Source: Hyphomicrobiales bacterium (GTDB taxonomy: Bacteria; Pseudomonadota; Alphaproteobacteria; Rhizobiales; Rhizobiaceae). Taken from it: 32,885 nt of DNA. Below the pieces are notes generated by a model. That model did no database searches. It was not told the DNA's origin and saw only the letters and a list, made by a program, of their open reading frames with translations. The position numbers were made by a program, and so were the translations under genes. How positions within the stretch are numbered: position 1 is the first letter of the stretch; every line of letters begins with the position of its first letter. The stretch is taken from positions 1-32,885 of the forward strand of contig JAKDNM010000031.1 in NCBI GenBank assembly GCA_030456445.1. The letters run 5' to 3'. Shown piece after piece: positions 1 to 8,013 of the stretch.

Positions 1-938
1 TCCGAATCCCATCGCTCGCCGAAGCGGAAGCCGAGGTGGAACTGGCGGCCCGCGCCGGCGCCCGCTTCGTCGCGATCGGTGAGGCGGATTACCCGCCGAT
101 GCTGCGCCGGATGGACCTGCCGCCGCCGCTGGTGGCGATCAAGGGCGAGGCCGCGGTCTTCTCATTGCCGCCCGTTGCCATCGTCGGCGCGCGCAACGCC
201 TCGGTCGCCGGCATCCGCATAGCGCAGTCGCTCGCCGCCGAACTCGGCCGGGCAGGCCATGCCGTCGTCTCCGGCCTGGCGCGCGGCATCGACACGGCGG
301 CGCATCGGGGCAGTCTCGGCACCGGCACCATTGCCGTGCTGGCGGGCGGGCTCGACCTGCCCTACCCGCCGGAAAATATCGATCTATGCAATGAGATCGC
401 CAAGAGCGGTGGCGCGGTCATCTCCGAGATGCCCTTCGGCTGGGAGCCAAGGGCCCGCGATTTCCCGCGCCGGAACCGCATCATCGCCGGCCTTGCTCAC
501 GGCCTCGTCGTCGTAGAGGCAGCGAAACGGTCCGGCTCGCTCATCAGTGCGCGGCTTGCGGGCGAAATGGGAAGGCTCGTCTTCGCCGTTCCAGGCTCGC
601 CGCTCGACCCGCGCGCCACCGGCACGAACGGCCTGTTGAAGGACGGCGCCATTCTGGTCACCGAGGCGAAGGACGTGCTCGAACAGATCGCACCGCTCAT
701 CGGCGCACCGCCTCCGCCGTCCGATTTCGAGGAACCGCCGGACTTTTCTTCCGTCGCACCACCGGCGGACGGCGACCGCGACAAGGTGCTGGAAGCGCTG
801 AGCCCGGTGCCGACGGCGATCGACGAGATCATCCGGCACACCGGCCTTCACCCGGCGCAGGTGTTCATGGTGCTTTTGGAACTCGACCTCGCCGGGCGGC
901 TCGAGCGCCATCCGGGCGGCAATGTCTCCTCGCTGTGA
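1..938 (+). CDS. dprA: DNA processing protein DprA (5'-truncated by window edge)
   Basis: DprA binds single-stranded DNA and loads RecA during uptake of transforming DNA; it acts in the cytoplasm. The reading frame (codons starting at nt 3) is open to the window edge, so the N-terminus lies outside; the GTG at 36 is internal. The Rossmann-like core runs from VAIVGARNAS (about nt 174) through SGLARGID, TIAVLAGGLD and RRNRIIAGL to the GSLISARLA segment and VPGSP (about nt 595), all hallmarks of the DprA/Smf fold. The last 60 residues form the winged-helix domain found at the end of many proteobacterial DprA proteins. The stop is at 936-938. In related genomes topA commonly follows dprA; here the next DNA is a GST remnant and then an ABC operon on the other strand, so synteny is broken. 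Family assignment is secure. Confidence 0.95.
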   Translation, partial: RIPSLAEAEAEVELAARAGARFVAIGEADYPPMLRRMDLPPPLVAIKGEAAVFSLPPVAIVGARNASVAGIRIAQSLAAELGRAGHAVVSGLARGIDTAAHRGSLGTGTIAVLAGGLDLPYPPENIDLCNEIAKSGGAVISEMPFGWEPRARDFPRRNRIIAGLAHGLVVVEAAKRSGSLISARLAGEMGRLVFAVPGSPLDPRATGTNGLLKDGAILVTEAKDVLEQIAPLIGAPPPPSDFEEPPDFSSVAPPADGDRDKVLEALSPVPTAIDEIIRHTGLHPAQVFMVLLELDLAGRLERHPGGNVSSL

Positions 939-950
939 CGGAGCGCCGAT

Positions 951-1094
951 CGCGGCGATCGCCGGATCAAACACGGAATCGCAATAGACCAGCATCATCA
1001 GGTAGGCGGCTCTGTCCTTGTCGCCGACCGGCGGCGCCAAGCCCGCATCCGGAAACATGTCTGCCAGATAGATCGAGATGGCAGCCCGTTCCGT
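951..1094 (-). pseudogene. Glutathione S-transferase remnant (internal fragment)
   Basis: Read on the minus strand, about 48 codons give TERAAISIYLADMFPDAGL, then APP, a short charged stretch, AAYLMMLVYCDSVFDPAIA. This follows the pattern of GST proteins across the end of the thioredoxin-like domain (the glutathione-contacting ES/ER-aai-xYLAdxfP motif) and the first helix of the C-terminal domain. Everything upstream (the rest of the N-terminal fold) is missing: the frame runs straight into the terminator hairpin at 1097-1120. Everything after FDPAIA is missing too, where the frame becomes antisense to dprA. It is about a quarter of a normal GST of 200-230 residues, so a dead fragment left by a rearrangement is the simplest reading. 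Recognition is by motif memory only. Confidence 0.55.
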
Positions 1095-1120
1095 AAAAGG
1101 GCGCCGCGGCGGGCGCCCTT
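1095..1120 (-). terminator. Rho-independent terminator of the BMP-type ABC operon
   Basis: AAGGGCGCC (1097-1105) and GGCGCCCTT (1112-1120) form a perfect 9-bp stem with a 6-nt loop. Read on the minus strand it ends in TTTT (1098-1095). It lies 25 bp past the stop of the binding-protein gene, which is the last gene of the minus-strand operon. Confidence 0.75.
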
Positions 1121-1145
1121 CCTTCATTGTGCTGGTCGCCGAGGC

Positions 1146-2210
1146 TTATTTCGGCAGCTTGTCGTCGATGCCCTTGACGTAGAAGTTCATGCCGAGCAGC
1201 GTCTTGTCGTCGGACACTTCGCCGTCCTTCAGCCACTCCGTCCCGTCCTGCCGATAGACCGGGCCGGTGAAGGGGTTCCAGCCGCCGGCGATCTTCTTCT
1301 CCGTCGCCTCGGCCATGGCCTTCACATCGTCGGGCATGTTGGTGAACGGCGCCAGCTTGACGACGTCGTCCTTGATGCCCAGCCATACATTGTCGGGCTT
1401 CCACGTTCCGTCGAGCGCCGCCTGGACCCGCTTGATGTAATAGGGCCCCCAATTGTCGGTGTTGGAAGTCAGTTGCGCTTTCGGCGCGAACTTGATCATG
1501 TCGGACGACTGGCCGAAGCCGAGCTTGCCGCGCTCTTCGGCGACCTGCAGCGGGGCCGTCGAATCGGTGTGCTGCGTGATGATGTCGGCGCCCTGGTCGA
1601 ACAGCGCCTTGGCCGCATCCGCCTCCTTGCCCGGATCGAACCAGCTGTTCACCCACACGATCTTCAGCTTGAAGTCGGGGTTGATCGACTGTGCGCCGAG
1701 CATGAAGGAGTTGATGCCCATCACGACTTCGGGGATCGGGAAGGAGACGATGTAGCCGGCGACGCCGGTCTTCGACATCTTCGCCGCGATCTGGCCCATC
1801 ACATAGCGGCCTTCGTAGAAACGGGCGTTGTAGATGCCCATGTTCGCGGCCGTCTTGAAGCCGGTGGCATGCTCGAACATCACCTTCGGGAACTTCTTGG
1901 CAACCTTCAGCTCGGAATCCATGAAGCCGAAGGACGTGCCGAAGATCAAATTACAGTTCTGCCGCGCCAGCCGCTCGAAGGCGCGCTCGGCATCGGGACC
2001 TTCGCTGACGTTTTCGAGATAAGTCGTCTCGACCTTGTCGCCAAAATGCTTGATGACGTCCTGCCGGCCCTGCTCGTGCTGGTAGGAGTAGCCGAAATCG
2101 CCGATCGGCCCGACATAGACAAAGCAGGCCTTGAGCTTGTCGGCGGCCTGGGCGTTCACCGCCATGACCATGGCGGCCGCGGCGGTCAGTGCAAATAGAA
2201 GCTTCTTCAT
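1146..2210 (-). CDS. BMP family ABC transporter substrate-binding protein
   Basis: Periplasmic binding protein of the Bmp/PnrA family (PF02608), which delivers nucleosides or similar ligands to a membrane ABC permease. The N-terminus MKKLLFALTAAAAMVMA-NAQA is a clear Sec signal peptide cleaved near AQA/AD. There is no lipobox, so it is a soluble periplasmic form rather than a lipoprotein as in Gram-positives and spirochaetes. The body begins KACFVYVGPIGDFGYS and contains NLIFGTSFGFMDS and ADIITQHTDSTAP, both typical of the family. Two ATGs are adjacent (2213 and 2210); the AGG Shine-Dalgarno at 2218-2220 is 4 nt from the first and 7 nt from the second, so I prefer 2210 (354 aa). It is the last gene of the operon with the ATPase and two permeases, 66 bp or more behind the second permease. 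Nucleoside import is inferred from the family; the ligand is not shown. Confidence 0.9.
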   Translation of the reverse strand: MKKLLFALTAAAAMVMAVNAQAADKLKACFVYVGPIGDFGYSYQHEQGRQDVIKHFGDKVETTYLENVSEGPDAERAFERLARQNCNLIFGTSFGFMDSELKVAKKFPKVMFEHATGFKTAANMGIYNARFYEGRYVMGQIAAKMSKTGVAGYIVSFPIPEVVMGINSFMLGAQSINPDFKLKIVWVNSWFDPGKEADAAKALFDQGADIITQHTDSTAPLQVAEERGKLGFGQSSDMIKFAPKAQLTSNTDNWGPYYIKRVQAALDGTWKPDNVWLGIKDDVVKLAPFTNMPDDVKAMAEATEKKIAGGWNPFTGPVYRQDGTEWLKDGEVSDDKTLLGMNFYVKGIDDKLPK

Positions 2211-2241
2211 CATGTTACCTCTCTGAGACTTTGGACTTCCA

Positions 2242-2275
2242 TTGTCGTTCGATTTTTTGTCGTTCGATTGTCGTT
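2242..2275. repeat. Short tandem repeat TTGTCGTTCGATT between permease and binding-protein genes
   Basis: The 13-mer TTGTCGTTCGATT occurs at 2242-2254 and again at 2257-2269 (15-bp period). A third partial copy, TTGTCGTT, starts at 2268. It occupies the only non-trivial intergenic gap of the ABC operon. No inverted symmetry or terminator shape is visible. Confidence 0.6.
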
Positions 2276-2279
2276 TCCG

Positions 2280-3254
2280 TCAGCGGTCCGGCACGAATGC
2301 CCGCCCGAGCGAAGCCGGCGTATTCACCATCGTCAACCGCCTGTTTCGCGAGATTAGAACAAGTACGACGATGGTGGCCAGATAGGGAAGAGAAGAAAGG
2401 AACTGCGTCGGTACCGACTTGAGCGCCGCCAGCAGCCAGTAGAACGGACCGGGGAGGAATCCGAGCGAGTTCAAGTCGATCGCCTGCACATGAAGCTGGG
2501 CGATGGTGAGCGCGCCGAAGAGATAGGCGCCGGCGAAGACACGCCACGGCCGCCATGAGGCGAAGACGACCAGCGCAAGCGCGATCCAGCCTCGGCCCGC
2601 CGTCATGTTCTCCACCCATTGCGGCGTATAGACCAGCGAAAGCTGCGCGCCGGCAAGGCCGGCACAGGCGCCGCCGAACATGACCGCGAGATAGCGGATA
2701 CCGATGACCGGAATGCCGAGCGCATGCGCCGAGCCGTGATTGTCACCGACCGAGCGCAGCGTCAGCCCCGCACGCGTCTTGAACAGGAACCACGAGACGG
2801 CGATGACGAGCAGGATGGAGATGTAGAACAGCGGATCCTCGCCGAAGAGCAGCCCGCCCACCAGCGGCAGGTCGCTGAGACCGGGGATATGGATGTTGTC
2901 CATGCGAACGCCCGGATGGCCGACGAAGGGCTCGCCCAGCATGCCCGACAGGCCGAGCCCGAGCAGCGTCAGCGCCAGGCCTGTGGCCACCTGGTTCGTC
3001 ACCAGCGTGAGCGTCAGGAAGGCAAACAGCAGCGAGAACACCGCTCCGACGATGATTGCCGCGAGCGCCCCGAGCCAGGGCGAACCGGTCATATAGGCGG
3101 CGGCGAAGCCGCTGACCGAGCCCATGACCATCATGCCCTCGACGCCGAGGTTGAGCACGCCGGAGCGCTCGACCACCAGTTCGCCCATCGCGGCGATCAA
3201 AAGCGGCGTGGACGCCGTTACGATGGTGATGAGGACTGCTTCAAGAATGTTCAA
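2280..3254 (-). CDS. ABC transporter permease, BMP/nucleoside type (second permease)
   Basis: Integral inner-membrane permease of the BPD_transp_2 (branched-chain/ribose type, PF02653) family, pairing with the first permease to form the channel. It contains the family segment GELVVERSGVLNLGVEGMM (EAA-like loop region) followed by about eight hydrophobic helices. The open frame reaches back to GTG at 3275, but TTG at 3254 has GGGAGG six bases upstream and gives MNILEAVLITI, the usual start in this family. I therefore choose TTG (324 aa). It overlaps the end of the upstream permease gene by 14 bp, implying translational coupling. The mature operon order (ATPase, permease, permease, binding protein) matches NupOPQN-like nucleoside importers, a role inferred from family only. 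Confidence 0.88.
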   Translation of the reverse strand: MNILEAVLITIVTASTPLLIAAMGELVVERSGVLNLGVEGMMVMGSVSGFAAAYMTGSPWLGALAAIIVGAVFSLLFAFLTLTLVTNQVATGLALTLLGLGLSGMLGEPFVGHPGVRMDNIHIPGLSDLPLVGGLLFGEDPLFYISILLVIAVSWFLFKTRAGLTLRSVGDNHGSAHALGIPVIGIRYLAVMFGGACAGLAGAQLSLVYTPQWVENMTAGRGWIALALVVFASWRPWRVFAGAYLFGALTIAQLHVQAIDLNSLGFLPGPFYWLLAALKSVPTQFLSSLPYLATIVVLVLISRNRRLTMVNTPASLGRAFVPDR

Positions 3255-4344
3255 GAGCGGCCTCCCCGGCAGCACGACGGCTCGTGATCAGCCGAATCCG
3301 GTAGTAGATCAGCGTGTCGCTGGCGAGCACGAAGAAGAGCAGCATGCCCTGGAAGACGCGCGCGGTCTTGTCTGAGATGCCGATCGCCGCCTGCGCCGCC
3401 TCGCCTCCGAGATAGGAAAGCGCGAGCACCAGCCCCGCCGCGATGATCCCGATGGGGTTGAGACGACCGAGGAAGGCGACGATGATGGCGGTGAAGCCGT
3501 AGCCGGGCGAGATCACCGGCTGCAACTGGTTGATCGTCGCCGAGACCTCCGAAATCCCCGCCAGGCCCGCAAGCGCGCCCGAGACCATGAAGGCGAACAG
3601 CACCATCCGCCCCGTGGAGAAACCGGCGAAACGGCCGGCGCGCGGGCTCTGGCCGATCACCTTGACCTCGAAGCCTTTCAGCGTCTTCGCCATCAGGAAC
3701 CAGACGATGAGCGCGGCGACGATGGCGAAGACGAAAGCCCAACTCGCGCGGCCGGATGCGGGAAAGAGCTCCGGCAGGATCGCCGCATCGCTGAACTGGA
3801 TCGTCTGCGGGAAATTGTAGCCTTGCGGATCGCGCCAGGGACCGCGCACCACCCAATCGAGGAAGAGCTGTGCGACATAGACGAGCATCAGGCTGGACAG
3901 GATCTCGTTGGTGTTGAAGCGCACCTTGAGCAGCGCCGGTATCGCCGCGTAGAGCGCACCGCCGGCCATGCCCATGATGAGCATCAGCGGCAACAGGAAC
4001 ACGCCCTGATATTCAGGCACCAGCACCGGCAGGATGGAGCCGGCGATGGCGCCCATGGTAAGCTGGCCCTCGGCGCCGATGTTCCAGTTGTTGGATCGGT
4101 AGCAGACTGCGAGCCCGACCGCGATCAGGATGAGCGGCGCCGCCTTCACCGCCAGTTCGTGGATTTGCCAGACCTGCGTCAGCGGCGAGACGAAGTAGAT
4201 ATACATCGCCGTAACGGGGTTGCGGCCAAGCAACGCAAACAGGATGGCGCCGAAGACGAGCGTCAGGACAAGTGCTATGATGGGCGAAAGTGCCGAGAAC
4301 AACGCCGAATGTTGCGGCCGTTTGATGAGTTCGATGCGCATCAT
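3241..4344 (-). CDS. ABC transporter permease, BMP/nucleoside type (first permease)
   Basis: Inner-membrane permease subunit of the same BPD_transp_2 family, 367 aa. It has an N-terminal helix (PIIALVLTLVFGAILFALLG), then VKAAPLILIAVGLAVCYRSN followed by WNIGAEGQLTMGAI, the conserved segment of NupP/YufP-like permeases, and about eight to ten hydrophobic segments. The start is one of two neighbouring ATGs at 4344/4341. The gene overlaps the 3' end of the ATPase gene (which ends at 4341) by 4 bp and its own end overlaps the next permease by 14 bp, so the three cytoplasmic/membrane subunits are tightly coupled. Nothing appears truncated. Confidence 0.9.
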   Translation of the reverse strand: MMRIELIKRPQHSALFSALSPIIALVLTLVFGAILFALLGRNPVTAMYIYFVSPLTQVWQIHELAVKAAPLILIAVGLAVCYRSNNWNIGAEGQLTMGAIAGSILPVLVPEYQGVFLLPLMLIMGMAGGALYAAIPALLKVRFNTNEILSSLMLVYVAQLFLDWVVRGPWRDPQGYNFPQTIQFSDAAILPELFPASGRASWAFVFAIVAALIVWFLMAKTLKGFEVKVIGQSPRAGRFAGFSTGRMVLFAFMVSGALAGLAGISEVSATINQLQPVISPGYGFTAIIVAFLGRLNPIGIIAAGLVLALSYLGGEAAQAAIGISDKTARVFQGMLLFFVLASDTLIYYRIRLITSRRAAGEAALEHS

Positions 4345-5912
4345 GCGATCTCCCCGACGGGATGCGCCTGTTCGGGAGCGGCACCACCCATCAGGAGCCC
4401 GATCTTCTCGAAAGTCGCCTCGGCGATCGCAAACGGCTGCGACATCGCGCCGTCATGCATGACGGCGACGTAGTCGGAAATCTCGAACAATTCGTCCAGA
4501 TCCTGGCTGATGACGAGCACGGCGGAGCCGCCCCGCGCAAGCTCGATGAGCGCCTGACGGATACGCGCCGCGGCGCCTGCGTCGACGCCCCATGTCGGCT
4601 GGTTGACCACCATCACGCTCGGCTGGCGGTCGAGTTCGCGACCGACGATGAATTTTTGCAGATTGCCGCCCGAAAGTGCCGCCGCCTCCGGGTCCTTGCC
4701 GCTCATGCGCACGTCCATATGCTTGATGATGCGTTCGGAAGCGCTCTCGATCGTGGCGGTGCGGATCGTCCCGAGCGGGCCAAGGAAGGCCTTGCGGTCC
4801 GTGGAATAACGCGACAGGAGCAGATTTTCCGAGAGCGACATCAGGGGCGCCGCGCCATGGCCGAGGCGCTCCTCCGGCACGAAGGCGGCGCCGAGCAGCC
4901 GGCGCTTCGATATGGAAAGACGCCCGGCATCCTTGCCTGAGATGCGAACCGAGCCCGCGTTATCCTGAAGCGCCTCACCCGACACGGCCTCGAAGAATTC
5001 TCCCTGGCCATTTCCGGCAACGCCGGCGATCCCGATCACTTCCCCGGCCTTGACCGAGAGACTGATCGCCCTGAGCGGCACGGAAAAGGGCGTCGCCGCC
5101 TTGCGGCTGAGATCGCGGATTTCGAGAAGCGGCGAATGGTCGGCCTTGGTGTCGACCGGCGGGCGGGTCACCGCGCTCACCTCGCTGCCGACCATCATGC
5201 GCGCCAGCGAGGCGGCCGTCTCCTGGCGTGGATCGCAATGCCCAACCACCTTGCCGTGACGCAGCACGGTGGCGCCGTCGCACATGCGTTTCACTTCTTC
5301 CAGGCGGTGCGAGATATAGAGGATCGATTTGCCTTCCGAGCGCAGCCGCTCGAGCGTCTCAAACAGCTTGTCGGCCTCCTGCGGCGTCAGCACCGAAGTC
5401 GGCTCGTCGAGGATGATCAGGTCAGGCGTCTGCAAGAGGCAGCGGATGATTTCTATGCGCTGGCGCTCGCCAACCGACAGGTCGCCGACGAGCGAATAGG
5501 GATCGAGCGGCAGGCCGTAGCTGTAGGACAGCGCCTTCGCCTTGGCCGCGATCGTGCCGATCGGCGAGCCGTCGTCCAGAGATAGCGCGATATTTTCCGC
5601 TGCCGTCAGCGCATCGAAAAGCGAAAAGTGCTGGAAGACCATGCCGATGCCGAGCCGCCGGGCTTCTCCGGGGCTGGTGATCCGCACCTTGTCGCCTTTC
5701 CACCGGATTTCGCCCGAATAAGGCTCCAGCGAGCCGAACAGCATCTTGACGAAGGTGGACTTGCCGGCGCCGTTCTCGCCGAGAAGAGCGTGGATCTCGC
5801 CACGGTTGATCTTGAGATCGACGCCGTCGCAGGCTCTCAAAGACCCGAATATCTTGGTCAGCCCGCGCACATCGAGCAGGGCTTCCCCGGCATTGCCGCC
5901 TTCAGCGTCCAA
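4341..5912 (-). CDS. ABC transporter ATP-binding protein with two ABC domains (BMP/nucleoside type)
   Basis: Energises the importer; the tandem-ABC architecture is that of RbsA/NupO-like ATPases (523 aa). Domain 1 has Walker A GENGAGKS (residues 45-52), Q-loop Gln94, signature LSVGERQ (145-151), Walker B LIILDEP (165-171) and switch His202. Domain 2 is visibly degenerate in its P-loop (AGVAGNGQGE, 296-305, no GKS/T) and in Walker B (VMVVNQPT, Asn-Gln replacing Asp-Glu, 433-440) but keeps LSGGNLQ (413-419). Asymmetry of this type is normal in the family, so one site probably does most hydrolysis. The start is TTG at 5912 with GGAGG five bases upstream (5918-5922). It is the first gene of the minus-strand operon. 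Substrate (probably nucleosides) is inferred from the BMP partner. Confidence 0.92.
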   Translation of the reverse strand: MDAEGGNAGEALLDVRGLTKIFGSLRACDGVDLKINRGEIHALLGENGAGKSTFVKMLFGSLEPYSGEIRWKGDKVRITSPGEARRLGIGMVFQHFSLFDALTAAENIALSLDDGSPIGTIAAKAKALSYSYGLPLDPYSLVGDLSVGERQRIEIIRCLLQTPDLIILDEPTSVLTPQEADKLFETLERLRSEGKSILYISHRLEEVKRMCDGATVLRHGKVVGHCDPRQETAASLARMMVGSEVSAVTRPPVDTKADHSPLLEIRDLSRKAATPFSVPLRAISLSVKAGEVIGIAGVAGNGQGEFFEAVSGEALQDNAGSVRISGKDAGRLSISKRRLLGAAFVPEERLGHGAAPLMSLSENLLLSRYSTDRKAFLGPLGTIRTATIESASERIIKHMDVRMSGKDPEAAALSGGNLQKFIVGRELDRQPSVMVVNQPTWGVDAGAAARIRQALIELARGGSAVLVISQDLDELFEISDYVAVMHDGAMSQPFAIAEATFEKIGLLMGGAAPEQAHPVGEIA

Positions 5913-5957
5913 TATCTCCTCCGGACTGCTTTTTATGTTCCCGGCTTGACCTTAGGC

Positions 5958-5986
5958 GAGAAAGGCCGCGCCCGCAAAGCGCGGCC
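5958..5986 (-). terminator. Probable terminator after quinone oxidoreductase gene
   Basis: GGCCGCGC (5964-5971) pairs with GCGCGGCC (5979-5986) over a 7-nt loop. On the minus strand it is followed by TTTCTC. It lies about 50 bp beyond the stop of the 6034-7014 gene and upstream of the ABC ATPase, so it probably separates the two transcripts. The U tract is short. Confidence 0.55.
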
Positions 5987-6033
5987 CCGTTTGAAATAGC
6001 TTCAACTGTTTCAGGCCAAGTGATACGCCACGG

Positions 6034-7014
6034 CTAAGGCACGAAAACGGTGACGCCGGTCGTCTTCCTGCCTTCCAGATCGCGGTGTGCCTCGGCCACA
6101 TCGGCAAGTTTGTAGCGCTGCTTGACCTCGATCTTGACCGCGCCGCTCTTCACCACGTCGAACAGCGCATTTGCGGACTGCACCAGATCGGCGCGGCTTG
6201 CGATATAGGTGAACAGCGTCGGGCGCGTGATGTAGAGCGAGCCCTTCTGCGCCAGCACGCCGAGATTGAACGGCGGCACCGGGCCAGACGACGCGCCGAA
6301 CAGCGCCAGAAGGCCGATCGGCTTGAGACAGTTCAGCGAGCCTTCAAACGTATCTTTGCCGACCGAATCGTAGACCACTTCGCAAAGCTTGCCGCCGGTG
6401 ATCTTCTTCACCTCCTCGACGAAATCCTGTTCGCGATAATTGATCACATGGTCGAAGCCGTGCGCCTTGGCGAGCGCCACCTTCTCGGCCGAGCCCGCCG
6501 TGCCGATGGTGACCGCGCCGATATGCTTCGCCCATTGGCCGGCGATCAGCCCGACCCCGCCCGCCGCCGCGTGGAAGAGGATGGTGTCGCCCTTCTTCAC
6601 CTTGAAGGTGCGTCGGAGGAGGTATTCCGCCGTCATGCCCTTCAGCATCATGCCGGCGGCCGCTTCGTCCGAGATGCCGTCCGGCACCTTGACGACACGG
6701 TCGGCCGCGATCACGCGCCGCTCGGCATATGCGCCGGTTCCTACCGCATAGGCGACGCGGTCGCCGGGCTTCAGCCCCTCGACCCCTTCGCCGGCCTCCA
6801 GGATCTTGCCCGCGCCCTCGCCGCCCGGCGTTAGGGGCAGGCTGCCGCCCGGCGGTGGATAGAGCCCGGTGCGGAAATAAACGTCGATGAAATTGAGGCC
6901 GATCGCGCTGTGCTCGATGAGGATTTCGCCCTTGCCCGGCCTGCCGGGATCGACTTCCTCGTATTTCAGGACCTCGGCTCCCCCGTGTTCATGGATGCGG
7001 ATCGCTTTGCTCAT
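6034..7014 (-). CDS. NADPH:quinone oxidoreductase family protein (zinc-independent MDR)
   Basis: Cytosolic medium-chain dehydrogenase/reductase of the zeta-crystallin/QOR type, which reduces quinones with NADPH. At 326 aa it has the usual length. The N-terminal GroES-like domain includes GLNFIDVYFRTGLYP (residues 39-53), the QOR signature, and TPGGEGAG. The cofactor site AAAGGVG is at residues 149-155 within a Rossmann domain. The Cys/His zinc ligands of alcohol dehydrogenases are absent, as expected. Its start codon lies inside the end of the phosphatidylcholine synthase gene (26-bp overlap), so the two are co-transcribed. Physiological substrate is unknown. Confidence 0.9.
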   Translation of the reverse strand: MSKAIRIHEHGGAEVLKYEEVDPGRPGKGEILIEHSAIGLNFIDVYFRTGLYPPPGGSLPLTPGGEGAGKILEAGEGVEGLKPGDRVAYAVGTGAYAERRVIAADRVVKVPDGISDEAAAGMMLKGMTAEYLLRRTFKVKKGDTILFHAAAGGVGLIAGQWAKHIGAVTIGTAGSAEKVALAKAHGFDHVINYREQDFVEEVKKITGGKLCEVVYDSVGKDTFEGSLNCLKPIGLLALFGASSGPVPPFNLGVLAQKGSLYITRPTLFTYIASRADLVQSANALFDVVKSGAVKIEVKQRYKLADVAEAHRDLEGRKTTGVTVFVP

Positions 7015-7738
7015 CGTTCTTGCCTTTCAGTCCAAGCTTCGGAAACATCTGCATGACGCCCCCGACAAAGAAAAGATATATGCCGGTGATTGCAATGGCG
7101 GCCTTGATCAGGGGCGGCGCCTCCATCCCTTCCAGCAACGCGATGATGCCAAGCAGGCACCAGACGAGGAAGACCGGCAGGTTGACCCGGCGCAGCCGCT
7201 TCACCCTCACCGGATGCAAGAAGTTCATCGGCACGAAGGTCAGGATGGCCGCCACCACGACGGCCGCGAAAGAGGCGTATTCGCCCGGCTCGATAACGAA
7301 AAGCGTGAAGACGAGCATGTTCCAGACGACCGGGAAGCCCTTGAAGAAGTTCTCCTTCGTCTTCATGCCGGTGTCGGCATAATAGATGGCGCTGCTGACG
7401 ACGATCAGCGCCGCCGAGGTGAACGACAGGCCGGGGCCCATGAAGCCGCGCTGGTAGAGCGCGAAGGCCGGGATCAGCACATAGGTGACGTAGTCGATGA
7501 TATTGTCGAGCATGACGCCCGACCAGGTCGGCAGGATTTCCTTGACCTGAAGCTTGCGCGCGATAGGCCCGTCGATGCCGTCGACGAAAAGGGCGAGCCC
7601 CAGCCACCAGAACATGGCGGGCCAGCGCTCCTCGCTCGCTGCCACCAGCGAGAGAAAGGCAAGAAAAGAGCCCGACGCAGTGAGCAGATGGACGGAAAAC
7701 GCGCGCGCCTGAGGCCAGGTGACCTTTTTACGCTTCAC
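6989..7738 (-). CDS. pcs: Phosphatidylcholine synthase (CDP-diacylglycerol--choline O-phosphatidyltransferase)
   Basis: Makes phosphatidylcholine in one step from CDP-diacylglycerol and choline at the inner membrane, the choline-dependent route of rhizobia, Brucella and relatives. The CDP-alcohol phosphotransferase motif is visible as DGIDGPIAR (residues 53-61), then Gly74, Asp78 and Asp82 in WSGVMLDNIIDYV; the long spacing between the first and second halves is characteristic of Pcs rather than PgsA/PssA. Seven to eight hydrophobic segments are present. Length (249 aa) fits the family. The start is GTG at 7738; an in-frame stop lies eight codons upstream and no ATG intervenes; its Shine-Dalgarno is poor. 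It overlaps the downstream quinone reductase gene by 26 bp. Confidence 0.92.
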   Translation of the reverse strand: MKRKKVTWPQARAFSVHLLTASGSFLAFLSLVAASEERWPAMFWWLGLALFVDGIDGPIARKLQVKEILPTWSGVMLDNIIDYVTYVLIPAFALYQRGFMGPGLSFTSAALIVVSSAIYYADTGMKTKENFFKGFPVVWNMLVFTLFVIEPGEYASFAAVVVAAILTFVPMNFLHPVRVKRLRRVNLPVFLVWCLLGIIALLEGMEAPPLIKAAIAITGIYLFFVGGVMQMFPKLGLKGKNDEQSDPHP

Positions 7739-8013
7739 GATCGGGCAAGGCTCCGCATGCGGTTACGTGCCGCCGTCCAACGACGGGGCATTTCGCTGCC
7801 CCTCGCCCAGTCGATAATGGCCATCGATCGTCCTCTCCGATCCGGAGAATAAAGCGAAGCGCGGGAAAGTGGAAGCCGGATCGACCGGTGCGACAGCAAT
7901 TGCACTGGATGGGTTCCGCGCGATCGGCCGCGTTGCGCCCCGCCGCCCGGACCCCATATAGAGACTACTGTTTTCCAGCCGGCATCACGCCTGTGCAAGC
8001 GAGGACGGAAGCG
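7739..8013. other. Divergent intergenic region pcs / ubiH-like
   Basis: 275 bp between two divergently transcribed genes, so it should hold both promoters. I see no convincing -35/-10 pair, riboswitch fold or conserved small ORF here. The open frame that extends the hydroxylase upstream to 7888 has no family similarity and is taken as non-coding. Confidence 0.4.

Noticed and set aside
384..940. Continuation of the GST-like frame antisense to dprA
   Set aside because: Similarity to GST stops near 951; beyond that the translation mirrors dprA codons and shows no GST C-terminal helices.
7888..8013. N-terminal extension of the UbiH-like hydroxylase
   Set aside because: The added 42 residues are not family-like and ATG 8014 has a proper ribosome-binding site directly before the FAD-binding strand.
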